From Acinetobacter sp. SAAs474 (GTDB lineage: Bacteria > Pseudomonadota > Gammaproteobacteria > Pseudomonadales > Moraxellaceae), in NCBI RefSeq assembly GCF_032823475.1, contig NZ_CP127915.1, positions 1,798,001 through 1,862,000 on the forward strand: a stretch of DNA of 64,000 bases, read 5' to 3'. Position numbers and translations under genes: made by a program. The notes beneath the pieces are model-generated. The model saw only the letters and a program-made list of their open reading frames with translations. It made no database searches and was not told the DNA's origin. Below, piece after piece: positions 29,748-38,612 of the stretch (its first letter is position 1; every line of letters begins with the position of its first letter).

Positions 29748-30491
29748 ATGAAAGTCTCCGACAAAGTGGTACATAATCTACGCTTATTAATTGAAAAAAA
29801 TAATATGCAGGTCGGAGCACGTTTACCTGCCGAACGAAAATTATGTGAACAACTCGGCGTCTCTCGCTCTTCTTTACGCGAAGCAATTCAACAATTAAGT
29901 AGTCAAGGGATGCTGATTAGTAAAGTGGGGGCAGGAACCTATTTACAGCAGTTACCTATCAATTGGTCACAACATCAAATTGTACAGCCATTAAGCCATT
30001 TAATTGATGAGGATCCTGAATATCGTTTTGATGTTCAAGAAGCGCGATTAATTTTAGAAGGTGGAACTGCCTGGTATGCAGCACAGCGGGCAACTGCAAA
30101 AGATTGTTCGAATATTCGACAGTGTTATGAGCAAATTTCGCATTATCAATCAATTGGCAATGATGAGGAAGCTGCACGTGCAGATGCCCGCTTTCATTTA
30201 GCAATTGCAGAAGCATCACATAATATTGTGTTGATTCAAATGATGCGTAGTTTGTTTGATTTATTAGAATTTAATGTCGTTTTAGGACGACAAAAAGTGT
30301 ATTCAGAACCCAATCGTTTTGATCAATTACAAGATCAACATTTTCAGGTAATGGATGCCATTGAGCATCAAGATCCAGAAGCTGCACAACAAGCAGTATG
30401 TGGACATATTGAGTTTGTCATTCAACAAGTGCGTTCTATCGATGAGGAACAGGCTCGTCAACAGCGTGCAAGTCGATTAAATAGGATATAA
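29748..30491 (+). CDS. lldR: Lactate-responsive repressor LldR (GntR/FadR subfamily)
   Basis: This 247-residue regulator has an N-terminal winged helix (residues 5-72, GARLPAERKLCEQLGVSRSSLREAIQQL in two stretches) and a C-terminal FCD all-helical ligand domain, with metal-binding His residues around DARFHLAIAEASHN. It lies inside the operon it probably controls, between the permease and dehydrogenase genes, and three matching operators precede lldP. It ends three bases before lldD. Confidence 0.9.
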   Translation: MKVSDKVVHNLRLLIEKNNMQVGARLPAERKLCEQLGVSRSSLREAIQQLSSQGMLISKVGAGTYLQQLPINWSQHQIVQPLSHLIDEDPEYRFDVQEARLILEGGTAWYAAQRATAKDCSNIRQCYEQISHYQSIGNDEEAARADARFHLAIAEASHNIVLIQMMRSLFDLLEFNVVLGRQKVYSEPNRFDQLQDQHFQVMDAIEHQDPEAAQQAVCGHIEFVIQQVRSIDEEQARQQRASRLNRI

Positions 30492-30494
30492 CTG

Positions 30495-31661
30495 ATGATT
30501 ATTTCTTCTGCAAATGATTACCGAGCAGCCGCGAAACGACGTTTACCGCCTTTTCTCTTTCATTATATTGATGGTGGTGCCTATGCGGAATATACCCTCA
30601 AGCACAATGTAGAAGATCTATCTAAGATTGCATTAAGACAACGTGTTTTAAATGATATGTCGCAATTAAGTCTTGAAACCAAGTTATTTAATGAAACTTT
30701 GGCGATGCCCGTAGCTCTTTCCCCTGTGGGTTTAACAGGAATGTATGCACGTCGTGGCGAAGTGCAGGCAGCAGTTGCAGCAGATCGTAAAGGAATTCCT
30801 TTTACATTATCCACCGTATCGGTCTGTCCAATCGAGGAGGTTGCACCAGCAATTCAACGACCTATGTGGTTCCAGCTTTATGTGTTGCGTGATCGCGGCT
30901 TTATGAAGAATGCCTTGGAGCGTGCTAAGGCAGCAGGCTGTTCAACCTTGGTCTTTACCGTAGATATGCCTGTACCAGGTGCACGTTATCGTGATGCACA
31001 TTCAGGTATGAGTGGGCCAAATGCAGCTATGCGCCGTTATATACAATCTTGTTTTCATCCTCATTGGGCGTGGAATGTAGGACTTTTAGGACGTCCACAT
31101 GATTTAGGAAATATTTCCACTTATTTGGGTAAACCAACGGGTTTGGAAGATTATATTGGTTGGCTAGGTAATAATTTTGATCCTTCCATTTCATGGAAAG
31201 ATCTTGAATGGATTCGTGAATTCTGGGATGGACCTATGGTCATTAAGGGAATTTTGGATCCTGAAGATGCCAAAGATGCTGTGCGTTTTGGGGCAGATGG
31301 TATCGTGGTCTCCAATCATGGTGGACGTCAACTGGATGGTGTTCTATCGACTGCACGTGCTTTGCCACCGATTGCAGATGCTGTTAAAGGTCAGATTAAA
31401 ATTCTAGCAGACTCAGGTATCCGTAATGGTTTAGATGTGGTTCGAATGCTGGCTTTGGGGGCAGATACCTGTATGTTGGGGCGTGCTTTTGTGTATGCAT
31501 TAGCTGCTGAAGGTGGTGCCGGAGTGACGAATTTACTAGATTTAATTGATAAAGAGATGCGGGTAGCAATGACCTTAACAGGGGTAAAAAGTATTGCAGA
31601 GATTGGTCCAGAGTGTTTGGTGGATTTAAATCGTGAACTCAATCATATTTCAAATTCATAG
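30495..31661 (+). CDS. lldD: L-lactate dehydrogenase (FMN, quinone-linked)
   Basis: This 388-residue flavoenzyme oxidises L-lactate to pyruvate and feeds electrons to the respiratory chain at the inner membrane. The FMN barrel motifs are [15 protein letters not shown], the active-site block [12 protein letters not shown] with the catalytic His, and [21 protein letters not shown]. In other Acinetobacter genomes dld follows directly; here it does not, and an oppositely oriented amidohydrolase gene comes next. Confidence 0.94.
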   Translation: MIISSANDYRAAAKRRLPPFLFHYIDGGAYAEYTLKHNVEDLSKIALRQRVLNDMSQLSLETKLFNETLAMPVALSPVGLTGMYARRGEVQAAVAADRKGIPFTLSTVSVCPIEEVAPAIQRPMWFQLYVLRDRGFMKNALERAKAAGCSTLVFTVDMPVPGARYRDAHSGMSGPNAAMRRYIQSCFHPHWAWNVGLLGRPHDLGNISTYLGKPTGLEDYIGWLGNNFDPSISWKDLEWIREFWDGPMVIKGILDPEDAKDAVRFGADGIVVSNHGGRQLDGVLSTARALPPIADAVKGQIKILADSGIRNGLDVVRMLALGADTCMLGRAFVYALAAEGGAGVTNLLDLIDKEMRVAMTLTGVKSIAEIGPECLVDLNRELNHISNS

Positions 31662-31750
31662 ATAGCCATTCTTGGATGAAGACAACCAGACATCCTTGTC
31701 TGGCATGGGGAGATTACACTTGCAAAGGGCAAGTGTTGAGGAACAACCTT

Positions 31751-32560
31751 TTACAATGATTTAAAAAATAATGTGGCCGCATTTTGACCTAAAATAAGTG
31801 CTTGTTCGTCAAGATCAGGTACAATCTGTTGAAAGCTATCTACGACACTGTGATAAGACACTAAGGATTCATGTTGAGTATGTGGCCAGTCACTACCCCA
31901 GATCATTTGTGTAAGGAAGCCTTTTGCCTTCAGTAAGGCAAAGGCTTTTTGCGCTGTTGCTATATGCTGTGGCGCATTACCCAAACGGTAATAACCCGAA
32001 ACTTTAATCCAGTGCTGCTTTGGATTTAATAAAGTTAAGAATGTTTGATAATCAGGGTCATTAATACCAAGTGTTACATCTATACGCCCAAAATGATCAA
32101 TGACAATATTGATGGGGTAATGATTTAAGATTGGTAAAACATGTATCAATATCTTTGGTGGTGCATGTAATTCAAGTTGGAAATCTAATTCAGTTAAATG
32201 TTGTAAGAGTTTAACCCATTCAGGTTGGGTAAAATCTGGTACGGTTAAACCAAATAAATTAAGACGAATCCCTACAATACCTTGTTGTTTTAATTTAACT
32301 AGCTGCGTAAGCTCGATATTTTTATCTACAACAGCAATACCTTTTAGGCGCTGTGGTGCTTGTTGAATGGCATTGAGTAAGACGTGATTATCATGACCAA
32401 AGAAACTTGGTTGTACCAATACAGCATGACTATAAGCATGTTCATCTAAATGAGCTAAAAACTGCGCAAGGCTGGCATCATACGTCGGGGTGTAGCGTGC
32501 GTTTTCAATCATTTGATCATGCTGAGAAAAAACATGTGCGTGGCTGTCAATACGGATCAT
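31751..32560 (-). CDS. Metal-dependent amidohydrolase (2-pyrone-4,6-dicarboxylate lactonase-like)
   Basis: This 269-residue TIM-barrel hydrolase is of the amidohydrolase-2 family. The N-terminal metal motif is MIRIDSHAHVF; other expected catalytic residues lie in LELHAPP, IVIDHFGRID and WGSDWPHTQHE. The last of these has the Asp that activates water. ATG 32560 is used because the barrel starts there; upstream in-frame codons overlap the transporter stop region. The transporter gene is seven bases upstream, so together they probably import and hydrolyse one carboxylate lactone or similar compound. The substrate is unknown. Confidence 0.72.
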   Translation of the reverse strand: MIRIDSHAHVFSQHDQMIENARYTPTYDASLAQFLAHLDEHAYSHAVLVQPSFFGHDNHVLLNAIQQAPQRLKGIAVVDKNIELTQLVKLKQQGIVGIRLNLFGLTVPDFTQPEWVKLLQHLTELDFQLELHAPPKILIHVLPILNHYPINIVIDHFGRIDVTLGINDPDYQTFLTLLNPKQHWIKVSGYYRLGNAPQHIATAQKAFALLKAKGFLTQMIWGSDWPHTQHESLVSYHSVVDSFQQIVPDLDEQALILGQNAATLFFKSL

Positions 32561-32567
32561 TTTAAAC

Positions 32568-33857
32568 TCACAAAATAACGTTAAGAACAATAATTGCAAT
32601 CAGTGCAGCAACAACACCTACAGGAATTGCTCTAAATAATAATTGGTTAAAAAGTGTATTTTTATCTACATGTTCTGGTAATGAAGCCATGATTAAACTA
32701 CCGCCAGAGGAGAATGGCGAGATGGATGAAGATTGAGCACCAGCAATAATACAGATGAATAACAGCATTGGATTTAAGCCTGAAGCCAGAGCAATCGCTG
32801 GAACAATCGGGAATAATGTGGGCGCAACAACACCTAAAGTACTTGAAAAAATAGACATAATTGCACTAATCAGACAAAGTAGAATGGGAATGAGCCAGAT
32901 GGGTACATGTTGAGTAAGCCATTGTGTAAGAATATCAATAATGCCTACTTTCACCCCAAGGGCTATCAGCATACCAACACCACAAATCATGATTAATGTT
33001 CCCCAAGGAACGAATGCAATCACCTTTTTTTCATCAGCGAGTTTCATCCATAAACTGATTAATGCAAATAAGATGGCAATAAATGCAATATCGATTTTTG
33101 AATTAAGAAAGTGAATCAGTGCTTGATCAGGAAAAATTAAATGCAAAATAGGGAAAATCAACACGACTGCCATCATCAGTAAAATTAAAACCAATGATTT
33201 TTTTTGTATAGTATTAAAGGGAGTTGGCTGTATTTCTTCAATTTCAATGCTGCTGCGGTTACGATTCCATAAGGTATATAAGCCTAAGACAACAATAGGA
33301 ATAATCATCGTGATCAAAAAAATACCTGTTGCATAGCTAAAGCTTGTTGAACTGGCAACCCCTGAGCTTTCCATTAGACTTCTAAAAATGATGCCACTTT
33401 GTGATGTCATAAAATTGGCACCAGCAAGCGCACCATAGTTGACGGCCATACCACCAATAATTAAGTTCATTTTAGTTTTTTGACAGAGCAATAAGGTAAT
33501 GGGTGCCATAAATGCCAAAACGGTATAAAACCCCGCACCTAAAGCAGCAATTACCGTAGAGGCTGCAAATATGGCTAAAGGCAATAAATATGGGTATTTA
33601 CGACATCGATAAAGTAAATGTTCTGCCAGACGTTCTAAGGCACCATTGGCTAAAGCAAAGTTATAAAATAAAGTCACAGCAAAAATAATAAAGAAAATTT
33701 TGACTGGCCATAATTCAGTCACTTCAGCAGGTTTCATCTCCAAACCAAAGCAGCCAATAAAATAAGCTGCAATCATGGCAAACAAACCAATATTAATTTT
33801 GGTGATATAGCCCAGTGCAATGGATAGCACGAGTGCCAATAGTATTAACGTGACCAC
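32568..33857 (-). CDS. Dicarboxylate transporter, MatC-like (ion transporter superfamily)
   Basis: This 429-residue inner-membrane protein has about eleven to twelve hydrophobic segments and the pattern of MatC/DASS-type carboxylate carriers. NYGALAGANFMTSQSGIIF and IAGAQSSSISPFSSGGSLIM are the two repeated, polar re-entrant-loop-like motifs expected for substrate and ion binding. It shares a transcription unit with the amidohydrolase and is divergent from a GntR regulator gene, with a HutC-type operator between them. Confidence 0.75.
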   Translation of the reverse strand: MVTLILLALVLSIALGYITKINIGLFAMIAAYFIGCFGLEMKPAEVTELWPVKIFFIIFAVTLFYNFALANGALERLAEHLLYRCRKYPYLLPLAIFAASTVIAALGAGFYTVLAFMAPITLLLCQKTKMNLIIGGMAVNYGALAGANFMTSQSGIIFRSLMESSGVASSTSFSYATGIFLITMIIPIVVLGLYTLWNRNRSSIEIEEIQPTPFNTIQKKSLVLILLMMAVVLIFPILHLIFPDQALIHFLNSKIDIAFIAILFALISLWMKLADEKKVIAFVPWGTLIMICGVGMLIALGVKVGIIDILTQWLTQHVPIWLIPILLCLISAIMSIFSSTLGVVAPTLFPIVPAIALASGLNPMLLFICIIAGAQSSSISPFSSGGSLIMASLPEHVDKNTLFNQLLFRAIPVGVVAALIAIIVLNVIL

Positions 33858-33894
33858 AACAAAAACTCCCAGTCAATATATAGATCTGTATATG

Positions 33895-33920
33895 ACAAGC
33901 ATAAATATGTGTAAGCTTGT
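33895..33920. promoter_or_regulatory. Inverted repeat in the divergent transporter/GntR promoter region
   Basis: ACAAGC (33895-33900) and GCTTGT (33915-33920) form a dyad in the short divergent gap. It may be part of a promoter or a second operator; support is weak. Confidence 0.3.
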
Positions 33921-33937
33921 AACATATAGACATTTAG

Positions 33938-33949
33938 TCGTATATACAT
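33938..33949. promoter_or_regulatory. HutC-type GntR operator
   Basis: TCGTATATACAT fits the HutC-subfamily operator pattern NyGTMTAKACNy at every position. It lies between the transporter gene and the HutC-type regulator gene that probably binds it. Confidence 0.65.
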
Positions 33950-34023
33950 ATATATGAGTTGCTTGGTATTAAAGCTTGATATGGTAATATTGTCAAACTT
34001 TCATTCAATAACTGTGTTTACAA

Positions 34024-34755
34024 ATGCTTGATGATATTGCATTTAAAGATCTAAAATTGCCGCGTTATGTACAAATCCGGTGGCAATTACAAAAACTTTT
34101 GGTCAATTCTAAATGGAAAGTTGATCAGCCGATTCCGAGTGAACAAGAACTTGTCAGCCAATATGGTGTATCGATTGGGACAATTCGTAAAGCTGTAGAA
34201 TGTTTAGTCGAAGATGGTTTTTTGGTGAAAATACAAGGTAAAGGGACCTTTTTAAAATATCCTGATTTTAAATTTTCCTTAATGCGTTTTTTTCGTTTAC
34301 GTGATCAGGATGGTGAGTATGTATCTCCATTGGCAGAAGTTAAAAAACTGATGCTTATTCCTGCACAGTCAGAAATTAATCAACATTTAGGTTTGGCTCC
34401 AGATGCTGAGCTTATTTATATAGAACGTGTTCGAAAACATGCAGATACCGTGCTATTAAGTGAAAAAATTTGGTTGTCTGCACAATTATTTAGCCCTTTA
34501 AAAGCAATACCATTAAAAAAAATCGGTAATTTACTGTATCCTTTTTATTATGAGCAATGTGGCCAATTCGTCATCTCCGCCCATGAACATTTATCATTTA
34601 TCATGCATCATCACGATGAATATTTAGCAACCCCGACCATTGTGCCACTGGTCAAAGTTTGTCGATGGGCAAAAAATATGGAAGGAAAGGTGATTGAATA
34701 TCGTGAGTCCTATGGTTTGGCACAAAATTTTAGTTATGAGTTAGCAATTCATTGA
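34024..34755 (+). CDS. GntR-family regulator, HutC/UTRA type
   Basis: This 243-residue regulator has a winged helix over residues 10-78 (IPSEQELVSQYGVSIGTIRKA) and a C-terminal UTRA ligand domain (about 90-240). It is divergent from the MatC-like transporter/amidohydrolase pair and a matching HutC-type operator lies between, so it most likely represses that pair until the transported carboxylate is present. Confidence 0.8.
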   Translation: MLDDIAFKDLKLPRYVQIRWQLQKLLVNSKWKVDQPIPSEQELVSQYGVSIGTIRKAVECLVEDGFLVKIQGKGTFLKYPDFKFSLMRFFRLRDQDGEYVSPLAEVKKLMLIPAQSEINQHLGLAPDAELIYIERVRKHADTVLLSEKIWLSAQLFSPLKAIPLKKIGNLLYPFYYEQCGQFVISAHEHLSFIMHHHDEYLATPTIVPLVKVCRWAKNMEGKVIEYRESYGLAQNFSYELAIH

Positions 34756-34874
34756 TACTTTTTGGTCGCTGAATGATCACTGTTGCTGTGCAATGACTGA
34801 ATCTTATCGAGATGAACTATATTTTCTAGATGCGATAAAAACTGAATAATCCATACTGTAACAATCTTTAGCGG

Positions 34875-34907
34875 AAGCTATAGGAAATCCATGATTTCTT
34901 ATAGCTT
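34875..34907. terminator. Inverted repeat between convergent genes
   Basis: AAGCTATAGGAAATC pairs with GATTTCTTATAGCTT with one mismatch and a three-base loop. It lies between the convergent GntR and amidotransferase genes and could stop transcription from either side, although no long T-run follows. Confidence 0.5.
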
Positions 34908-34957
34908 TCTGAAGAACTATTTTTCGCCATTAGCAGATAAATGAAATTATAATAAGC

Positions 34958-35662
34958 TCACATTTTATTTGAATGAATTGATTTAAACCAATCTATAAGG
35001 ACCAGTTGAGCTTGTTGTTGTAATTGTTTGCTATAACGGAGATGATCCTGACGAAGCGTCACGATATCAATGTTGGCCTGTCGTAATTCTACATGATGTC
35101 CAATCAGCCAACGTTCAAAGTGATGTGGGTCAATTTCGATATGACATTGTAAGGCTAAAATATATTGACCAATAGCAAAGGCTTGATGTGGATAATACCT
35201 AGAACTGGCCAACAGATCTGCTGAATCTGGTAAATCAAAAGTATCACCATGCCAATGTAAAACCGCACAATGATTTAAATGTCGTAGTGGTGAATGTTGA
35301 CCTTTGATGCTGAGTGTCAGTGGGCTCCAACCAATTTCTTTGCTTGGCCCTGAATAAACATGTGCGCCTAAAGCTGCTGCAATTAATTGTGCACCTAAAC
35401 AAATGCCAAGCGTAGGATGATGCTGTTTAAGGCGCAGCTTTAATTGTTGAATAAAATTGGAGAGGTAGGGGTAATCTTGAGTTTCATATACACCAATTGG
35501 TCCACCTAAAATTATAATGGGATCTGGGGTATTTAAGATATCGTCCATGTCGTCAACACCCAGTTGTCGATATCGAATCTCATAGCCCAACTGCTGCAGT
35601 ATAGGCGTAAAACTCCCCAAATCTTCAAAGGCTAAACTTTGAATTGCATAGATTATTTTCAT
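34958..35662 (-). CDS. Class I glutamine amidotransferase-like protein
   Basis: This 234-residue protein carries the class I GATase fold: oxyanion strand IIILGGPIGVYE, nucleophile Cys88 in GICLGAQLIAAAL, and the His-Glu pair in LQCHIEID (usually written HPE). It stands alone rather than fused to a synthase domain, so it may release ammonia from glutamine for a partner or hydrolyse a gamma-glutamyl compound. Its ATG overlaps the end of the upstream aminotransferase gene by four bases, pointing to a shared pathway. The substrate is unknown. Confidence 0.8.
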   Translation of the reverse strand: MKIIYAIQSLAFEDLGSFTPILQQLGYEIRYRQLGVDDMDDILNTPDPIIILGGPIGVYETQDYPYLSNFIQQLKLRLKQHHPTLGICLGAQLIAAALGAHVYSGPSKEIGWSPLTLSIKGQHSPLRHLNHCAVLHWHGDTFDLPDSADLLASSRYYPHQAFAIGQYILALQCHIEIDPHHFERWLIGHHVELRQANIDIVTLRQDHLRYSKQLQQQAQLVLIDWFKSIHSNKM

Positions 35663-36846
35663 GATGCTATCTCATGTGTAGATTGATCAAGTGTTTGACA
35701 TAGGAGATATATTTGTTGGGCTAAATATTCGATTTCTGCATCAGTAATGATAAGAGGGGGTAATAAACGAATCACTTTTCCTTGTGTAACATTTAATAAT
35801 AACGAAAATTGATCACAAGCCAATTGTGGCAGTGCATCGACAACAGTCGTCAGTTCAATACCAATCATGAGTCCAACCCCGCGTACAGAACGGATATGCT
35901 TGAGTCCGGTGAGTTGAGTTTGTAATAAATTGATTAATTTCTGACCTTTATGATAAATATCAGCAAGATACTGCTGTTCAAGTATATTTAATACGCTATA
36001 GGCCACACGACATGCTAAGGGATTGCCACCAAATGTTGAACCATGTGTTCCTGTATGAAATAAATTGCCTAATTTTTCATTGGTTAAGCATGCTCCAATC
36101 GGTAAACCATTGGCGAGCCCTTTGGCAATAGTTAAAATATCTGGGCAAATATCAGCCTGTTGATGGTAAAACCATGTGCCTGTCCGGCCCAATCCAGATT
36201 GAATTTCATCAAAGATGAGTAACCACTGTTGTTGATCACAGTATTGTCTGAGTTGTTTTAAATAGGGCAGTGACGCAATATGGATGCCTGCTTCACCTTG
36301 AATCGGTTCAAGTAAAACAGCAACCACATCAGGATCATCTTGATACTTGGTAATGGCAGTCAAGTCATTAAAAGCAACAAACTCAAATCCACTTAATAAA
36401 GGATAAAATGGTTGACGATATTCTACTTTGGCTGTTGCAGATAATGCGCCTAAGGTACGGCCATGAAAAGCATTATGCATCACAATAATTTTAGGATGTT
36501 GAATACCACGATGATGACCGTATAGACGTGCCAATTTAATAGCAGCCTCATTGGCTTCAGTACCTGAATTACAAAAGAAAGTCCGTGTTAATCCGCTAAT
36601 CTGTGCTAGTTTTTCTGCTAAACGTTCATTCCAAGCATGTTTAAATAAATTGGAAAGATGTAGGAAGCTTTGTGATTGTAATACGATTTCTTGATGAATT
36701 TGGGGATGTGCGTGTCCCAATAAAGTTACTCCAACACCTGAGATTGCATCAAAGTAACAACGGTTTTGTGTATCCCATAAATAACAGCCTTGGCCGTGTT
36801 GTAATTCAATATCTAAAGGTTGGTAGATTGGCATTAAATAACTCAT
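35659..36846 (-). CDS. Class III PLP aminotransferase (acetylornithine/ornithine type)
   Basis: This 395-residue PLP enzyme is of the ArgD/omega-amino-acid transaminase family. SGVGVTLLGHAHP, the phosphate-binding NSGTEANEAAIKLAR, FDEIQSGLGRTG and the Schiff-base Lys242 in LTIAKGLANGLPIGA are intact. Family members act on terminal amino groups such as N-acetylornithine, ornithine, putrescine or GABA. Its place between a small unknown protein and a glutamine amidotransferase, with YggS in the same unit, suggests a special pathway rather than arginine synthesis. That is inference. Confidence 0.82.
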   Translation of the reverse strand: MSYLMPIYQPLDIELQHGQGCYLWDTQNRCYFDAISGVGVTLLGHAHPQIHQEIVLQSQSFLHLSNLFKHAWNERLAEKLAQISGLTRTFFCNSGTEANEAAIKLARLYGHHRGIQHPKIIVMHNAFHGRTLGALSATAKVEYRQPFYPLLSGFEFVAFNDLTAITKYQDDPDVVAVLLEPIQGEAGIHIASLPYLKQLRQYCDQQQWLLIFDEIQSGLGRTGTWFYHQQADICPDILTIAKGLANGLPIGACLTNEKLGNLFHTGTHGSTFGGNPLACRVAYSVLNILEQQYLADIYHKGQKLINLLQTQLTGLKHIRSVRGVGLMIGIELTTVVDALPQLACDQFSLLLNVTQGKVIRLLPPLIITDAEIEYLAQQIYLLCQTLDQSTHEIAS

Positions 36847-37103
36847 GTATTGGCCTCCATGAGCTGAGCTAATGCACAGGATTGATAAATTACTTCAGTT
36901 CCTAAAAGCTGTATTTTATCTTGATGTTGCATTAGAAATCTTTTATTTTCAATACATTGATATAGTTCAAAACTGAAATCATGATAAGACTGTAAACGAT
37001 TAAAGATGATTTTAAGATCATCTAATGGATGTAGCGATGTCGTTTGAAAGTGTCCTAATAACTTGCCATGCTGATAAAGATTAAGTTGATAATTTTGCTG
37101 CAT
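36843..37103 (-). CDS. Small hypothetical protein in the PLP operon
   Basis: This 86-residue protein is not recognised. It begins MQQNYQLNLYQHGKLLGHF, has no membrane segment or signal peptide, and looks like a small alpha/beta fold. ATG 37103 is used because GGAG is eight bases upstream; a GTG nine bases earlier would overlap yggS. Its stop overlaps the aminotransferase start by four bases, so it is co-translated with it and may be an accessory subunit. Confidence 0.65.
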   Translation of the reverse strand: MQQNYQLNLYQHGKLLGHFQTTSLHPLDDLKIIFNRLQSYHDFSFELYQCIENKRFLMQHQDKIQLLGTEVIYQSCALAQLMEANT

Positions 37104-37105
37104 TT

Positions 37106-37846
37106 TTAACACTCCGGCCAGTAATATTGATCAGGCACTGTTCGAGGCCCAAAAATCGCTTGTCCAATACGAATATCTGTCGCACCTTCCTCTATAGCGA
37201 TGATAAAATCACTCGACATACCCATCGATAAACGTTGAATATTGGGGTAGGTGATTTGTAGATCATCACGTAACTGACGTAATGTTTGAAAACAACGTCT
37301 GACTTCAATCGGATTTTGACTATGGATTGCAAGTGTCATGAGCCCATTGATTTTTAAATTGGAAAATTGTTGACATTGCTCAATTAAAGACCGTGCTTGT
37401 GCTGGATTTATACCAAATTTACTCGGTTCATTTGATGTATTCACTTGAATGAATACAGCGAGTTGACGTCTTTCTATTGCAAGACGATGATTGAGTTTTT
37501 CAGCAAGTTTTAGGCTGTCTAATGCATGAAATTCATCAATGAATTTTGCAACATATTTGACTTTGTTGCTTTGTAAATGACCAATTAAAATCCAATCGAT
37601 TGCGCACTGATTTAATGCTTCATATTTCCGTTTGGCTTCTAAAACCTTATTTTCACCAAAGCGGCGCAAACCCAATTGATACGCCTGTTGGATCTGTTGC
37701 ACACTCAGTGTTTTAGTCACAGGCAAGATACGAATTTGTTCAGGATTACGTCCTGCTTTCTGGCATGCTAAATCGATTTGCTTTTGAATATTCTCAATAT
37801 TGGTTTGCAGTTCAAGCAAACTTTGCGGAGATTGATATTGATTCAC
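37106..37846 (-). CDS. YggS/PLPBP-family pyridoxal phosphate-binding protein
   Basis: This 246-residue protein is of the alanine-racemase N-terminal-like YggS family, which binds PLP and helps keep cellular PLP in balance but has no known enzyme activity. The PLP Lys is in RILPVTKTLSVQQI (near residue 45). RRFGENKVLEAKRK, WILIGHLQSNKV, LSMGMSSDFIIAIEEGAT and IRIGQAIFG follow. Most genomes keep yggS near proC or pilT; here it heads an operon of PLP-linked genes, so it may be a second, specialised copy. Confidence 0.85.
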   Translation of the reverse strand: MNQYQSPQSLLELQTNIENIQKQIDLACQKAGRNPEQIRILPVTKTLSVQQIQQAYQLGLRRFGENKVLEAKRKYEALNQCAIDWILIGHLQSNKVKYVAKFIDEFHALDSLKLAEKLNHRLAIERRQLAVFIQVNTSNEPSKFGINPAQARSLIEQCQQFSNLKINGLMTLAIHSQNPIEVRRCFQTLRQLRDDLQITYPNIQRLSMGMSSDFIIAIEEGATDIRIGQAIFGPRTVPDQYYWPEC

Positions 37847-37941
37847 TTTATGACCTAATGCAGTAAATCATCGTATTTAAGATGATGTATTTTGATCGTA
37901 ATTACAGCATCCATAGCAGTGCAATGGATGCGAGTGTCTGA

Positions 37942-38394
37942 CTAAAGAGGCATGCGGTATTCAATGACGCCCGGTTTTTCTGCAATCCAGTCATATAATT
38001 TCTGTGCAGTATGATTGACTGCTTGAGTGTGCCAATATAAACGAGCGCAGTGCTGCATTTTGGCCTGTTGCTGTACATATTCAATCAGGCGTTTTCCTAA
38101 CTGTTGACCACGTACCTCGGGTGATACATAGAGATCTTCTAAATAGCAAAAATTTTCTATGGCCCATGTTGAGCGATGAATAACATAGTGAACAAAGCCG
38201 AGAATACGTTCATGTTGTTTAATCACAGCCGCATAGATAGGGACTGTTTCATCAAAAAAACGTTGCCAAGTCATTTGTGTCACATCATCGGATAAACATA
38301 CTTGATAAAATTCTTGATAAGCTCGCCAATAATCTAACCATTGAGCATAATCTTGTTGCTGTACTGGGATAACTTGAATGACTGGATGTGACAT
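37942..38394 (-). CDS. GNAT-family N-acetyltransferase
   Basis: This 150-residue protein has the GNAT fold: ILGFVHYVIHRSTWAIENFCYLEDLYVS is its central strand region, followed by the acetyl-CoA loop RGQQLGKRLIEYVQQQA, and the end AVNHTAQKLYDWIAEK is typical of diamine acetyltransferase-like members. AAGGA lies six bases before ATG 38394. It is 95 bases upstream of yggS on the same strand and divergent from the MocR gene, so it may belong to the same regulon, perhaps acetylating an amine. Confidence 0.75.
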   Translation of the reverse strand: MSHPVIQVIPVQQQDYAQWLDYWRAYQEFYQVCLSDDVTQMTWQRFFDETVPIYAAVIKQHERILGFVHYVIHRSTWAIENFCYLEDLYVSPEVRGQQLGKRLIEYVQQQAKMQHCARLYWHTQAVNHTAQKLYDWIAEKPGVIEYRMPL

Positions 38395-38612
38395 GATGAT
38401 CCTTCCACGAATGGGTGATACTTGCAAAGCGATAAAAACAGCATAATCTTGATCTGGTGTGTCGATAAGAGACAGTTTTAATATTTTTAACAGTACCAGT
38501 TTGGCTGAATTAAAATGATCTCATCCTGATGACATTGTGATAATCAGGGCTGTATTGATTTGTTTTAAGATCGTCATACGATAAGCTTTAGCTATCTTAG
38601 AATGTAGTGATT

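Noticed and set aside
34958-35662. GMP synthase or carbamoyl-phosphate synthase small subunit
   Set aside because: There is no fused or adjacent synthase domain, and the His-Glu motif HIE and length fit stand-alone amidotransferases.
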